Positions 18,801-27,764 of a stretch of 64,000 nt of DNA are shown here, in pieces. The notes beneath the pieces were generated by a model that saw nothing but the letters and a program-made list of their open reading frames with translations, was not told the origin of the DNA and ran no database searches. Each line of letters opens with the position of its first letter. Positions within the stretch are counted from its first letter, which is position 1. The stretch is from the NCBI GenBank assembly GCA_002862125.1, contig PHSP01000003.1, forward strand, positions 992,001-1,056,000, read 5' to 3'. Made by a program: the position numbers and the translations under genes. Source of the DNA: Methylobacter sp. KS41 (GTDB lineage: Bacteria > Pseudomonadota > Gammaproteobacteria > Methylococcales > Methylomonadaceae).

Positions 18801-19101
18801 GGGCATGGCTGTGATTGAAGCCGTTGCTCTGGCATGCCGGGTTCGTTTGAGACCGGTTCTGATGACTTCGCTTGCGACTATTATCGGTCTCATTCCGATG
18901 GCGCTTAAATTGGGCACCGGCAGTGAATCCTATGCCCCGTTGGCGCGCGCCATCATAGGCGGGCTCACCGTATCGGTAGTGCTAACCGTGTTCGTGGTGC
19001 CTGCCGCCTATCTGCTGATATACGGTCCAAAGCTGGATAAGAAAAACGACGGCAAAACTAAGTTTACTCCGATAAATTTAGAGCAACATGGGGTTATTTA
19101 A
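15883..19101 (+). CDS. RND-family efflux pump, inner-membrane permease
   Basis: A 1,072-residue permease of the AcrB/HAE1-like group. The N-terminus has the usual MPVDLFPSINIPVVVV, followed by periplasmic porter domains and two sets of transmembrane helices (about residues 330-480 and 870-1040). The fourth-helix region reads GLALAFSRLIDNSVIVLENIFR; classical HAE1 pumps have two Asp in the GxxVDDAIVVxEN motif, whereas here the matching place is SRLIDN, so only one Asp is kept. It is driven by proton movement and works with the adaptor and the TolC-like protein beside it. Substrate cannot be told. The stop overlaps the next gene's start. Confidence 0.92.
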   Translation: MSKFSLSYPYFIIVSCLLTVVLGIASLVRMPVDLFPSINIPVVVVATFYSGMPPEQIEADITSRFERAFTLASNIDHMESRSLPGVSLIKIYFKPGSNPDSDVTGISNLAMANLRRLPPGTLPPVIMNFDASSMPVCLITFKAQGLNETGIYDIARFNVRNQVASVPGASVPQPFGGKIRQIQVYVDPNKLQDYDMSVMDVVRSVNDANLILPAGQIRVGDDTYSLYTNSQLPTMEAINGLPVKTDGQNSVMVADIGKAVDATAIQTNVVRVDGQHSVYLPILKQGGDTNTISVVEGVKAIVGKLLDVPKSLITNVVFDQSVYVKTAIENLLHEGAIGLVLTGLMILIFLGSPKATGAVMLSIPLSALATFFILYFGGSSINTMILGGLALAFSRLIDNSVIVLENIFRHLEMGESPEVAAEEGGREVALPVLAATLTTAIVFFPVTFLYGVSKFLFSALALSVVVSLFASYIVAMTVVPLFCAKFIKAPHGHEQPQFTSAPEADKPSLFGRYLYVGERFNFWFNEKFNEFLNSYQRLLDRLLKKPGLTLMGISAIFVVSLGLFPLLGISFFPRTDPGQFVIMMNAPPGMRIEDTEQQVSKVEDLVRSIVSKEDLRLVLSNIGSIPDLPAIYTTNSSENTAFMQVSLQDDHRTGSFEYMTQVRKAIAEEMPQLNVYLTAGGLVDAVVNLGLPAPIDVQVGSRNLEKSNAVISELYQKIKNVPGVSDVFIPQQLDLPALQIDVDRTRAAQLGLTQKEIIDDLITALTSDVMVSPTFWIDPKSGNDYFLTVQYPENQIKSISELEHLTLRGKTSNATTTLDAVATVRRILSPNEVDHYQLRRVLDIYVAPIGEDLGKISDAINHIIDETNLPDGVTVDLRGSVQGMWASFSSFGIGLSLSVVLVYLILVAQFRSFVDPLIILLAVPPGLTGVLIMLCASGTTLNVMSLMGVVMMSGIVVSNSILIVEFTKHLIDEGMAVIEAVALACRVRLRPVLMTSLATIIGLIPMALKLGTGSESYAPLARAIIGGLTVSVVLTVFVVPAAYLLIYGPKLDKKNDGKTKFTPINLEQHGVI

Positions 19102-20456
19102 TGAAAACTTATACATATTGGCTTGTATGTGCGCTGACTCTGGACTTAGTTTGTGTGCCGGCGCAAAGCGAAGAAAAAAACAGCAATATCTTGACGTTGA
19201 AGCAAGTTCATGAGATTGCCTTGGAAAATCATCCGAGGGTCAGCGCCGCCCATTCGGATGCCGTGGCAGCGGAGGAAAGGGTGACGCAGGCCAATTCAGC
19301 CTACATGCCAGATATTCATGCTTCGGCTAATGGCGTTTATGGGTTGGGGGGATCGCGCCTTAACTCCACCAGTCTATTGGGACTGCCGGATCCGGCTCTT
19401 TATAATCGAACCGCTGCCGGTTTAACGGTAGAACAGTTGATTACTGATTTTGGCAGAACGGCCGATCTGGTTGAATCCAGCGAGTTGGATGCGCAGGCTG
19501 GAAAACAGAACATTGAAGCCGCTCGTCTGGTAACCACTGTAGTGTCCACCGAAGCTTATTTCAAGGTGCTGCTGGCACAGGAAATTTTGGAGGTTTGGGA
19601 TCAAACGGTGGCGACTAGGCAAAATCAATTGAATCAAATCGAGGCGCTTACCAAGAGCGGAATGAAGTCGACTCTCGATGTGGGTTTTGCCAAGGTGAAC
19701 CTGGTAGATGCCGAGATGCAGCAACGTACGGCGGTAAACAGATTACATGAAGCACAAGCAACGCTAATGAATGCCATGGGTTCCAAGGAAGAAAAGGACA
19801 TTAAAGTGGCGGAAGAAACATTTCCATCAACACCTGTGCCGCCTTTTAATACGCAAATTGAAACGGCGTTGCAGTTACGTCCCGATTTGGAGTCCTTACG
19901 GTTAAAGCATAAGGCCGCGTTGAAGGTTTACGACGCCGAGACCCATACTTTCAAACCGAAGGTTGAACTTATGGGTAACGTCAATTACATGCCTTGGTGG
20001 AATGCACCCCAGACTGTTTCGAGTTTACAAAATGTTAATGCCATGGGCGGCATCTTTTTCACTTCTTCCTTGTTCAATGGATTTAAAAACAATGCGAAAC
20101 GGGATGAAGCCAAGGCAAAAGCGTTAACCGCAGAATATAACTTGACGGATGCTGAAAATCAGATTTTTCGTGATGTGCGGGCAGCATGGCTGGCGGCAAA
20201 TACCGCTTTTGATCTATTGAAACCTGCACATGAGAAATTTGATCAAGCAAAGAAAAACCTGGAACTGGCTACGTCTCGTTACAAGTTGGGACTAGGCTCC
20301 ATCGTCGAGTTTACAGAGGCTCAACTGAATCTGACCAAAAATGCCATCGGAGACGTCGATGCGCGCGTCGAATATCAATTGCGCCGCCTTGAACTGGATT
20401 ATCAAATAGGCAAGATTCAGCAACAAACAGTTGCTTTTGGCGATTCCGGTTCTTGA
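19101..20456 (+). CDS. TolC-family outer-membrane efflux protein
   Basis: A 451-residue protein with an N-terminal signal peptide (MKTYTYWLVCALTLDLVCV) and two tandem TolC-type halves of long helices and beta hairpins (LTLKQVHEIALENHPRVSAA, VEQLITDFGRTADLVESSEL, then a second set from about residue 245, including RYKLGLGSIVEFTEAQLNL). TolC trimers form the outer-membrane duct of tripartite pumps. Its ATG overlaps the stop of the pump gene (TAATG), so it is the last member of the operon. Confidence 0.9.
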   Translation: MKTYTYWLVCALTLDLVCVPAQSEEKNSNILTLKQVHEIALENHPRVSAAHSDAVAAEERVTQANSAYMPDIHASANGVYGLGGSRLNSTSLLGLPDPALYNRTAAGLTVEQLITDFGRTADLVESSELDAQAGKQNIEAARLVTTVVSTEAYFKVLLAQEILEVWDQTVATRQNQLNQIEALTKSGMKSTLDVGFAKVNLVDAEMQQRTAVNRLHEAQATLMNAMGSKEEKDIKVAEETFPSTPVPPFNTQIETALQLRPDLESLRLKHKAALKVYDAETHTFKPKVELMGNVNYMPWWNAPQTVSSLQNVNAMGGIFFTSSLFNGFKNNAKRDEAKAKALTAEYNLTDAENQIFRDVRAAWLAANTAFDLLKPAHEKFDQAKKNLELATSRYKLGLGSIVEFTEAQLNLTKNAIGDVDARVEYQLRRLELDYQIGKIQQQTVAFGDSGS

Positions 20457-20668
20457 CAGAGGCCTGGTAGACTGTAAAAACGGCTCCCAAAAATTGCTAC
20501 TTTCAGCGCCTGTTTTTCCAGCCCATTAACAAAGCAGGTATTATAAAAATAATAAAGTGGCAATTTTTACTGGAAAATAAGCGACGCATTTTTGTAAAAA
20601 CCGGAAAAATTTCCACGCTGCTTGACAACTGACGAGCAAATTAGTTAATCCGGCATTGCCAGGACAAA

Positions 20669-21376
20669 TCAAGCCCTGGCGCACACCCAGACATCCACCC
20701 GGCCCACACCCTCTTTTTTTAATAAGCTGGCCAGCTCGTGAGCGGTTGAGCCAGTGGTCATTACATCATCGAGTATGGCAATATGCTGGGCGAGTACCGG
20801 ATTGACGATTAAGAAAGCGTTTTTCATGTTTTTGCGGCGTTGTTTGGCGGTTAAGGCCGTTTGGTGAGGGGTATCACGATGTCTAAGGCAACTGCTCAAA
20901 TCTAACGGAATTTGTAATTCCTTTGAAACGGTTTTGGCTATTTCAATGGCCTGATTAAAGCCGCGTTGCCGGTAACGGGCTTTATGCAGGGGAATAGGCA
21001 GAATCAAGTCAGGACTTTGCGCTGTTTGTTTCAAGTGATCCGCCAGCAACAAGCCAAGTAAACGCGCGTTTTTGTAGTGTGCGCCGAATTTTAACGAGGT
21101 GATCAGGTGGCGCATTTCACCCTGATAAATGAATGGCGCGTAAGTTTCGTCAAAAGCGGGTTGCGAACTCAAGCAACGCCCGCAAAGGAGCGGGGAAGTT
21201 GCCGGTGTCTCGAAAATTGCGGCGCATCGATAACAGCACAGATTATTTCTAAGCAAGCGCTGATAACATGAGGCGCATATATCGCGGCCATTAAATCCTG
21301 TATTACCGCACAAGATGCAAGTAGGCGGAAGCAGGTAATCCTGTATAATATTGATCCAGTTGTAACTCATATTCAT
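20669..21376 (-). CDS. comF: ComF family phosphoribosyltransferase-like protein
   Basis: A 235-residue protein with an N-terminal zinc ribbon (CILCGNTGF, CASC, CCYRC, CGRC) and a type I phosphoribosyltransferase domain, whose PRPP loop is IAILDDVMTTGSTAHE near residue 200. In naturally competent bacteria ComF/GntX helps bring single-stranded DNA into the cytoplasm; its enzyme activity is uncertain. It is divergent from bioB, a neighbourhood common in gammaproteobacteria. The start codon lies within a possible BirA operator. Confidence 0.88.
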   Translation of the reverse strand: MNMSYNWINIIQDYLLPPTCILCGNTGFNGRDICASCYQRLLRNNLCCYRCAAIFETPATSPLLCGRCLSSQPAFDETYAPFIYQGEMRHLITSLKFGAHYKNARLLGLLLADHLKQTAQSPDLILPIPLHKARYRQRGFNQAIEIAKTVSKELQIPLDLSSCLRHRDTPHQTALTAKQRRKNMKNAFLIVNPVLAQHIAILDDVMTTGSTAHELASLLKKEGVGRVDVWVCARA

Positions 21377-21392
21377 TTTAACAGGTTGACGA
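21360..21392. promoter_or_regulatory. Possible BirA operator between comF and bioB
   Basis: TTGTAACTC, 15 bases, then GGTTGACGA. The proteobacterial BirA consensus is TTGTAAACC, about 15 bases, GGTTTACAA; 14 of 18 positions agree here. The site is 55 bases upstream of bioB and spans the comF start, so biotin-loaded BirA could repress both. I cannot see whether this organism's BirA has the needed DNA-binding domain. Confidence 0.4.
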
Positions 21393-21447
21393 ATGATGTC
21401 ATCGCTTGTCGCTTATAAAACTATTACTGTAGCCGGAGATTAACTGA

Positions 21448-22440
21448 ATGTCTGCAAATCCTGTAATTAGCCGACGTGTTTTACTTGGCATCCGTCATGA
21501 TTGGCAACTGGATGAAGTGCAAGCGCTCTATGCTTTACCCTTTAATGATCTGATTTTTAAAGCGCAGACCATGCACAGAGAGCATTTCGATCCGAACGAA
21601 GTTCAAATTAGCAGCTTATTGAGCATTAAAACCGGTTCGTGTTCGGAAGATTGCGGCTATTGCCCCCAAAGCGCGCGTTATGATTCCGGCTTGACCCCCG
21701 AGGCGTTAATGCCGGTTGACGCCGTTCTGAAAGCCGCCCAGCAAGCCAAGGCTAACGGCGCTTCACGTTTTTGCATGGGCGCAGCGTGGCGAAGACCGAA
21801 AGATAAGGATGTCGAAAGAGTGATAGAAATGGTTCAGGGCGTCAAAGCGCTGGGCATGGAAACCTGTGTTACGCTGGGTATGCTGACGGATGCGCAAACG
21901 CTCAGGTTAAAAGAAGGCGGTCTGGATTATTACAATCACAATCTGGATACCTCGGAAGACTATTATTCCGAAGTGATCACCACGCGAACCTATCAGGATA
22001 GACTGGACACTTTAGAACGCGTCAGGGCGGCGGGTATTAATGTGTGCTGTGGCGGTATTGTGGGTATGGGTGAAAGTGATATTGATCGCGCCAAGCTGTT
22101 AATCCAGTTAGCCAACATGCCCAAGCATCCAGAGAGCGTGCCGGTTAATATGCTGGTCCAGGTTGAAGGCACGCCGTTAATGGGTACGGAACCGCTGGAC
22201 CCGATCATTTTTATCAGGACTATAGCCGTGGCAAGGATCATGATGCCTAAATCGCGGGTGCGCTTGTCGGCAGGCCGCAGCAAGATGAGCGATGAAATGC
22301 AGGCCTTATGTTTTCTGGCTGGCGCAAATTCCATTTTTTACGGTGATAAATTACTGACCACCGACAATCCCATGACCAATCATGACCTGGCTTTATTTGA
22401 CCGCCTGGGCATGCATTCCGGCGGCTCAAGCTACGCCTGA
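21448..22440 (+). CDS. bioB: Biotin synthase
   Basis: The 330-residue radical-SAM enzyme that inserts sulfur into dethiobiotin, the last step of biotin synthesis. The CxxxCxxC cluster site is [11 protein letters not shown] near residue 65, and the second (2Fe-2S) cluster ligands lie in [10 protein letters not shown] and TCVTLGM; Arg in RLSAGRS completes that set. It is the first gene of bioBFHCD; its TGA overlaps the bioF start (TGATG). Confidence 0.97.
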   Translation: MSANPVISRRVLLGIRHDWQLDEVQALYALPFNDLIFKAQTMHREHFDPNEVQISSLLSIKTGSCSEDCGYCPQSARYDSGLTPEALMPVDAVLKAAQQAKANGASRFCMGAAWRRPKDKDVERVIEMVQGVKALGMETCVTLGMLTDAQTLRLKEGGLDYYNHNLDTSEDYYSEVITTRTYQDRLDTLERVRAAGINVCCGGIVGMGESDIDRAKLLIQLANMPKHPESVPVNMLVQVEGTPLMGTEPLDPIIFIRTIAVARIMMPKSRVRLSAGRSKMSDEMQALCFLAGANSIFYGDKLLTTDNPMTNHDLALFDRLGMHSGGSSYA

Positions 22441-23636
22441 TGACGTCCGCATTTTCCCGGTTGCCGGATGATCTGGAGGCTATTGCTCAGCAGGGCCTGT
22501 ATCGTTCCAGACGAATCATGGACTCGCCGCAAGGCACCAACCTGCAAATCGATGGCCGCAATATCGTCAATTTTTGCAGTAATGATTATCTGGGTCTGGC
22601 AAATCATCCTGCTGTCCTCAGCGCCTTTAAAACCGGAGTTGACCGCTACGGAGCAGGCAGCGGTTCGGCGCATTTAATCTGTGGACACAGCGCCGCGCAT
22701 CACGCGCTGGAAGAAGAGCTGGCGGTATTCACAGGCCGTGACAGGGCCTTGTTATTTTCCACCGGTTACATGGCCAATTTGGGTGTAATCCAGGCGTTGC
22801 TGGGACGTAGTGACGCGGTGTTTGAAGATCGTCTGAATCATGCTTCCTTGCTGGATGGCGGCTTGTTATCCGGGGCAAGGTTTAAACGCTACGCACATGC
22901 TGATGTCGAAAACCTAAATATCCAGCTGAAAAAAGCATCCGGTAATAAACTGATCGTTACCGATGGCGTATTCAGCATGGACGGTGATTTTGCACCGCTG
23001 AAAGCTTTATCGCTGGCAGCCAAAGCGGAGGCTGCGTGGCTGATGGTTGATGATGCGCATGGACTGGGCGTAATCGGCGAACGCGGCGGCGGGCTGCTGG
23101 ATTATTTCGGACTTGACCAGGATGACGTTCCGGTGCTGATGGGCACCCTGGGTAAAGCTTTCGGCACCTTCGGCGCTTTCGTGGCGGGTTCTGACGCGCT
23201 GATCGAAACCCTGATCCAGAAAGCCCGCACCTATATTTACACGACAGCTTTGCCCTCGGCAGTCGCTGAAGCTACGCGGGCAAGTTTAAATATTGCCGCT
23301 GTAGAAAACTGGCGGCGGGATAAACTCAACAAGCTGGCTGAGCGTTTCAGGCTGGGGGCAGGGCAGTTGGGCTTGAAATTGATAGATATAAGCCGCGATG
23401 AATGTCTTAATTCAAACGAAGTAACCTCTGCTATCCAGCCTATCATAATCGGCGATAGTCAACGGGCGGTGGACATTAGCAACACCTTGCTGAAGGCCGG
23501 TTTTTTAGTCAGTGCAATCCGGCCCCCTACAGTGCCTCAAGGCAGCGCGCGCTTACGGGTAACATTTTCGGCGTTACACGAGGAACAGCAGGTTGAGCGC
23601 CTGCTGGATGCTCTGGATAAAGCGACCGGATTGTGA
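22440..23636 (+). CDS. bioF: 8-amino-7-oxononanoate synthase
   Basis: A 398-residue PLP enzyme (alpha-oxoamine synthase) that condenses pimeloyl-ACP with alanine. Visible motifs are [44 protein letters not shown] and the PLP-lysine segment [15 protein letters not shown] near residue 240. The length is normal. It overlaps bioB by one base and is followed four bases later by bioH. Confidence 0.96.
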   Translation: MTSAFSRLPDDLEAIAQQGLYRSRRIMDSPQGTNLQIDGRNIVNFCSNDYLGLANHPAVLSAFKTGVDRYGAGSGSAHLICGHSAAHHALEEELAVFTGRDRALLFSTGYMANLGVIQALLGRSDAVFEDRLNHASLLDGGLLSGARFKRYAHADVENLNIQLKKASGNKLIVTDGVFSMDGDFAPLKALSLAAKAEAAWLMVDDAHGLGVIGERGGGLLDYFGLDQDDVPVLMGTLGKAFGTFGAFVAGSDALIETLIQKARTYIYTTALPSAVAEATRASLNIAAVENWRRDKLNKLAERFRLGAGQLGLKLIDISRDECLNSNEVTSAIQPIIIGDSQRAVDISNTLLKAGFLVSAIRPPTVPQGSARLRVTFSALHEEQQVERLLDALDKATGL

Positions 23637-23640
23637 AGGC

Positions 23641-24417
23641 ATGGCAAGAATCCATCAACAAACCTTTGGTGAAGGCAAGCCCATAGTGCTGGTGCATGGC
23701 TGGGCGATGCACAGCGGTATTTGGCGGGATTTTGCGGAGCAGCTGGCGCAAAATTATCGAGTCACCTGTATTGATTTACCGGGACATGGGCGTAGTGAAA
23801 AAATTGCTGACTTTACCCTGGAGCGGCTCAGCGGCGCGCTGGTTGATGCCGTTGCTGATGAAAGCAGTTGCTGGCTGGGCTGGTCTTTGGGTGCAAGCGT
23901 AGTGCTGGAAATCGCCAAGCGTTTTCCCGGACGCGTTAATTCTCTGATACTGCTGGCGGGCAATCCTTCATTTATCCGAACAGCGCGGTGGCCCGGTATG
24001 AAGGCCGGTTTGCTCGATGCCTTTGCCGCTCAGTTGAACGAGGATTGTCAGGCGACCTTGTTACGCTTTTTATCCCTGCAGGTGAAGAATTTGCCTGATC
24101 ATAAAGCCTTGTTGAGAACGCTTAAAGCAGCCGTATTGGAATGCGCAGCTCCCGGCAATGAAACCCTGCAAGGCGGTCTGGATATACTCAAACACTCGGA
24201 TTTGAGGCCGGTTTTATCAGATACCAGCGTGCCGGTTTCCGTGATATTAGGCGCCCATGACACCTTGGTGCCTGTCAATGCAGGGCAAAACATGCAGGAG
24301 CTGGCCCCCCGGATAACCCTCAATATTATTGATAAAGCAGGGCATGTGCCGTTTTTATCGCATCCGCAAGACGTATTGGCAATTATTTCCCGTTTCATGG
24401 ATGAACAATGTATTTAG
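23641..24417 (+). CDS. bioH: Pimeloyl-ACP methyl ester carboxylesterase
   Basis: A 258-residue alpha/beta hydrolase started at ATG 23641 (a frame from 23593 runs into bioF). It shows VLVHGWAMHSGIW, the nucleophile elbow GWSLGAS, an acid near GAHDTLVP and the catalytic His in AGHVPFLSHP. BioH removes the methyl group that disguises the pimeloyl chain made by BioC. The gene overlaps bioC by ten bases. Confidence 0.93.
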   Translation: MARIHQQTFGEGKPIVLVHGWAMHSGIWRDFAEQLAQNYRVTCIDLPGHGRSEKIADFTLERLSGALVDAVADESSCWLGWSLGASVVLEIAKRFPGRVNSLILLAGNPSFIRTARWPGMKAGLLDAFAAQLNEDCQATLLRFLSLQVKNLPDHKALLRTLKAAVLECAAPGNETLQGGLDILKHSDLRPVLSDTSVPVSVILGAHDTLVPVNAGQNMQELAPRITLNIIDKAGHVPFLSHPQDVLAIISRFMDEQCI

Positions 24418-25190
24418 ATAAAACCAGTATCAGGCGGTCATTTGCAGCGGCCTCGACGACTTATGACCGTGTCGCCGGATTGCAGCGTACCGTCGGCAAA
24501 GAACTACTCCATTCTATTGATGCCGCAAAGTTGACCGGTACATTGTTGGACTTGGGCTGCGGCACGGGCTTTTTAACGGGCGAGTTGTTGGCGCACTCGA
24601 ACCATGAAACCACGATAGCCCTGGATATTGCCTTGTCCATGTTGCAGACAACACAGGCCAAGCTGGCCGATAAGCGCACTATTAGCTATGTATGCGCCGA
24701 TGCAGAGCGCTTGCCGATTGCCGCCCAAAGCATTGATAGCGTATTTTCCAATCTCGCCTTGCAATGGTGCAATAATCTTGAAGCCGTTTTTACCGGTATT
24801 AAACGGACACTAAAACCGGAAGGTCAACTGGTTTTTTCGACATTTGGCCCGCAAACGCTGCTCGAACTGAAAAATGCCTGGGCAACAGTTGACAACTATA
24901 ACCATGTTAACGCCTTTTACAGCGAAACCCGGATTAAGCAGTTCCTCCAGCAAGCGGGATTTGAAAACAGCCGGATCAATAGCAAGCTTTATACGCCACG
25001 TTATGATTCCGTCTGGACCTTGATGCGGGAGTTAAAACGCCTGGGGGCGCATCATGTAATCGCAGGCCGCAATAAAAAAATCACCACCAAAACCGCCATG
25101 CAGCGGATGATTTCGGCTTACGAAGAACACAGAGTCAGAGGCGGGATTCCCGCGACCTTCGAAGTTATAATGGTTATTGCCAAGGTGTAA
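24408..25190 (+). CDS. bioC: Malonyl-ACP O-methyltransferase
   Basis: A 260-residue class I SAM methyltransferase. The SAM site is LLDLGCGTGFLTGELL near residue 47, with DAERLPIAAQSIDSVFSNLALQW downstream as motif II and III. It methylates malonyl-ACP or -CoA so that the fatty acid machinery extends it to pimeloyl-ACP methyl ester. Stop and bioD start are adjacent. Confidence 0.94.
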   Translation: MYLDKTSIRRSFAAASTTYDRVAGLQRTVGKELLHSIDAAKLTGTLLDLGCGTGFLTGELLAHSNHETTIALDIALSMLQTTQAKLADKRTISYVCADAERLPIAAQSIDSVFSNLALQWCNNLEAVFTGIKRTLKPEGQLVFSTFGPQTLLELKNAWATVDNYNHVNAFYSETRIKQFLQQAGFENSRINSKLYTPRYDSVWTLMRELKRLGAHHVIAGRNKKITTKTAMQRMISAYEEHRVRGGIPATFEVIMVIAKV

Positions 25191-25877
25191 ATGGTTATGA
25201 AACAAGGCTATTTTATAACCGGCACCGATACCAATGCAGGCAAAACCTGGGCGACAATCGCGCTGATGCGTTACTTCAGGCGGCAGGGCAAAACCGTTGC
25301 CGGTATGAAGCCTGTCGCTGCGGGTTACTCGTTCCCATGCCCTGCGTCGGAACGCCGGGATGACCGGTTGAAAAATGAAGACGCCTTGCTGATACAGGAA
25401 AATGCTTCATTACCAATCGACTATGACCTGATCAATCCCTACGCCTATCAATTACCCGTCTCGCCGCATATTGCCGGCATCGATAATCCGGTCAAAATGG
25501 CTAAAATTGTCGAGAGTTTTAATGTACTGAAAGAATTGGCTGAAATAGTGCTGGTCGAAGGCGCAGGTGGCTGGTTTACACCCCTGAATGATTCCGAAGA
25601 TATCAGTGATTTGGCAAAAGCGCTGGCGCTGCCCGTCATTCTGGTGGTCGCCATCAGGCTGGGCTGCATCAATCACGCAAAATTAACCTGGCAGGCCATA
25701 CAAAACGCAGGCATACCATGCGCAGGCTGGATTGCCGTATGCGTTGACCCTGACATGCTCAATCGTGACGAAAATATACGCACTATTGAAACGGCTTTGA
25801 ATGCGCCCTTGCTGGGTGTTTTGCCCTATCTGGCCAGCGCTGATTTTGATTTATTGGCGGGTAGATTGGCGTTTTAA
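25191..25877 (+). CDS. bioD: Dethiobiotin synthetase
   Basis: A 228-residue ATP-dependent enzyme forming the ureido ring of dethiobiotin from DAPA and CO2. It shows Walker A GTDTNAGKT, MKPVAAG, LVEGAGGWFTPL and an Asn/nucleotide region near GCINHAKLT. The start is ATG 25191 directly after bioC. Residues about 46-59 (YSFPCPASERRDDR) are not typical of BioD and come from a palindromic repeat with CGTTCC and GGAACG arms (25330-25354). The loop sits between the substrate loop (MKPVAAG) and NEDALL, and the frame is intact, so activity is probably kept. Confidence 0.94.
   Translation: MVMKQGYFITGTDTNAGKTWATIALMRYFRRQGKTVAGMKPVAAGYSFPCPASERRDDRLKNEDALLIQENASLPIDYDLINPYAYQLPVSPHIAGIDNPVKMAKIVESFNVLKELAEIVLVEGAGGWFTPLNDSEDISDLAKALALPVILVVAIRLGCINHAKLTWQAIQNAGIPCAGWIAVCVDPDMLNRDENIRTIETALNAPLLGVLPYLASADFDLLAGRLAF
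25330..25354 (+). repeat. Short palindromic repeat read in frame inside bioD
   Basis: CGTTCC at 25330-25335 is inverted as GGAACG at 25349-25354, with the CATGCCCTGCGTC centre seen in dispersed GTTCCCA...TGGGAAC repeats of many proteobacteria. Its insertion would account for about a dozen extra residues in BioD. Confidence 0.5.
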
Positions 25878-26005
25878 ACAGATTTGTTGAGTGTGCATTC
25901 AGCTAAGAAAAGTGGGGTGTAAGGTTATTTAGAGTTTGGTAGTAACCATCCTATATACTATGTAGACATAAATAAAAACTTGTTAGGCACTCCAAAGGGG
26001 AACGT

Positions 26006-27217
26006 ATGAGATCAGTTTTTGTAGGGCACTTCCGGCCTACTCAAGAGGAATTTGCCCAGCTCTGGAATGAATGCATTTTTGCAATTGATGCAAACGTATT
26101 ACTTAATCTATATAGGTATTCTTCTGCCACTAGGGAAGAGCTTGAAAAAACGCTCAGAGCTGTTGAGGATAAAGCATTTATTACACATCAAGCAGCAAAA
26201 GAGTTTTTAAGAAACAGATTAAGTGTAACTTCTGCGCAAGCTGACGAATATCCAAAAACAATAAAGACCATAAATGGTTTATTGGCTACCTTATCAATTA
26301 AAGATAGACACCCTTTTATACCAGACTCTGAGCTTCCGAAATTTAAGCAGTACTCAGAAAAATTGGTATCCATTCTTGAGAATCAACATAAATTGCTTCG
26401 TGCAAAATTAACGGAAGATGAAATATTAGATTTTGTGGAAAAGTTATTTGCTGGAAAGACGGGGCAACCGTTTAACAGCGATAAATTGAGAGATATAGCA
26501 AAAGAAGGAGAAGAGCGCTATCAGCAAAAAATTCCACCCGGTTATAAAGATTATAAAAAGGACAATACTGACGATCCATATAGAGAATATGGCGATTTAA
26601 TCGTGTGGAAGCAAATAATAGAGCATGCAAAATCACAAAACAAACCCGTTATATTTATTACTGATGATCAGAAGGAAGACTGGTGGCTAGAGCAATCAGG
26701 CAGCACAATTGGTCCAAGGCCGGAGATTATTGAAGAATTTTATATTGAGACTAAGCAAAAATTTTGGATGTACACGGTTGATAAGTTCATACAAGAATCT
26801 GCAAAAATATCAAAATCAACTGTTAGTGATGCAGTAATAGAAGAAATTACTAAAGTTAGCTTGGATGCAAAAGAAAGCGATCTATACGATAGACCTTCAA
26901 TAACGGTATCTCAAGAAATTATTGATTCTAGTAATGGTCAACAAAGCGGATTGCTAATTGTTAATTTGAATAGCCCTGTCAGCAGTACGTCTATCACCGC
27001 GCAATTTCATCCAATATTTTCAAGTATTCCAAAATTTGAGGCCGAACTTATTAAATCCCCTTACGAAGATACAGACATGGTAATGGTAAACTTTGGTTGC
27101 AGAATAAGAGACTTTTATGTTCACCTTAGTGGAAGAAAAGAATTCTGGCTAAAAACGGGGAGTTATGTATTCAAATATGGAGCTTATATATCTGAATCCA
27201 TCGAAATTAATGAATAA
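26006..27217 (+). CDS. PIN-like domain protein (PIN_8 type), possible defence nuclease
   Basis: A 403-residue protein behind a good ribosome site (AAAGGGG). The N-terminus is a PIN-like fold: CIFAIDANVLLNLYRYS with the first acidic residue, HQAAKEFLRNR, and after a helical insert DPYREYGDLIVWKQIIEHA with Asp residues and VIFITDDQKEDWW, which closes the acidic site. This is the layout of PIN_8 nucleases. The last 150 residues are of unknown fold. Base composition is clearly AT-richer than bioBFHCD before it, which suggests later gain. Defence function is only an inference from such families. Confidence 0.7.
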   Translation: MRSVFVGHFRPTQEEFAQLWNECIFAIDANVLLNLYRYSSATREELEKTLRAVEDKAFITHQAAKEFLRNRLSVTSAQADEYPKTIKTINGLLATLSIKDRHPFIPDSELPKFKQYSEKLVSILENQHKLLRAKLTEDEILDFVEKLFAGKTGQPFNSDKLRDIAKEGEERYQQKIPPGYKDYKKDNTDDPYREYGDLIVWKQIIEHAKSQNKPVIFITDDQKEDWWLEQSGSTIGPRPEIIEEFYIETKQKFWMYTVDKFIQESAKISKSTVSDAVIEEITKVSLDAKESDLYDRPSITVSQEIIDSSNGQQSGLLIVNLNSPVSSTSITAQFHPIFSSIPKFEAELIKSPYEDTDMVMVNFGCRIRDFYVHLSGRKEFWLKTGSYVFKYGAYISESIEINE

Positions 27218-27326
27218 AAATAGCCAAAGTAGCTAAGTAAAGTACGCATCGCTTACTTTTATTGGGTTATGGAAAAAAGCCACTTCACTGCTTCGTATAT
27301 ATTCCTAAAAAATTAATGGTAACCTT

Positions 27327-27530
27327 ATGAAATTAAAAGTAGTAATCCATCCGGCGGAAGAAGGCGGATTTTGGGCCGAAGTGCCGGCAATTGCAGGTTG
27401 CGCCACTCAAGGCGAAACCATGGAAGAGCTTTTGACCAATATATATGAAGCTGTAGACGCTTGCCTTTCCGTCGATTTGGAAGAAATTGAAATTGGTGAA
27501 AACGACAAAGTACTTGAGATTGCTGTGTGA
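27327..27530 (+). CDS. hicB: HicB-like antitoxin
   Basis: A 67-residue protein with the partial RNase H fold of Hic[41 protein letters not shown]. The extra C-terminal DNA-binding domain of longer HicB proteins is absent. It blocks the HicA active site. Gene order is hicB then hicA, the reverse of the E. coli pair, and the stop overlaps the hicA start. Confidence 0.9.
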   Translation: MKLKVVIHPAEEGGFWAEVPAIAGCATQGETMEELLTNIYEAVDACLSVDLEEIEIGENDKVLEIAV

Positions 27531-27733
27531 AATCAATATCCGGAAAGCGTTTTGCCCAGATTCTCGAAAGCCGAGGCTGGACTTTAGTACGGGTAAACGG
27601 AAGCCATCACGTTTACATGAAGTCGGGAATTTCAGCCAGAATTTCCTTGCCGATACATGGAAGCGAGGATTTAAAAATTCGCTTGCTTAGGCATTTTATG
27701 AAGATTGCCGGTATTAAGGAAAATGAATTTTAA
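27527..27733 (+). CDS. hicA: HicA-like mRNA interferase toxin
   Basis: A 68-residue basic protein with the double-stranded RNA-binding-like fold. It starts at GTG 27527, overlapping hicB (GTGA), and shows [14 protein letters not shown], the catalytic-His segment GSHHVYMK and [15 protein letters not shown]. HicA cuts mRNA without needing translation. No obvious defect is seen. Confidence 0.9.
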   Translation: MKSISGKRFAQILESRGWTLVRVNGSHHVYMKSGISARISLPIHGSEDLKIRLLRHFMKIAGIKENEF

Positions 27734-27764
27734 GTACCCTACTCAAAGTCAGTAAGATAGCGCT

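Noticed and set aside
20457-20668. Inverted-looking segments with AAAAACCGG as another MITE copy
   Set aside because: The ACTGAAG end of the 12063 element is absent; the likeness is limited to a few bases.
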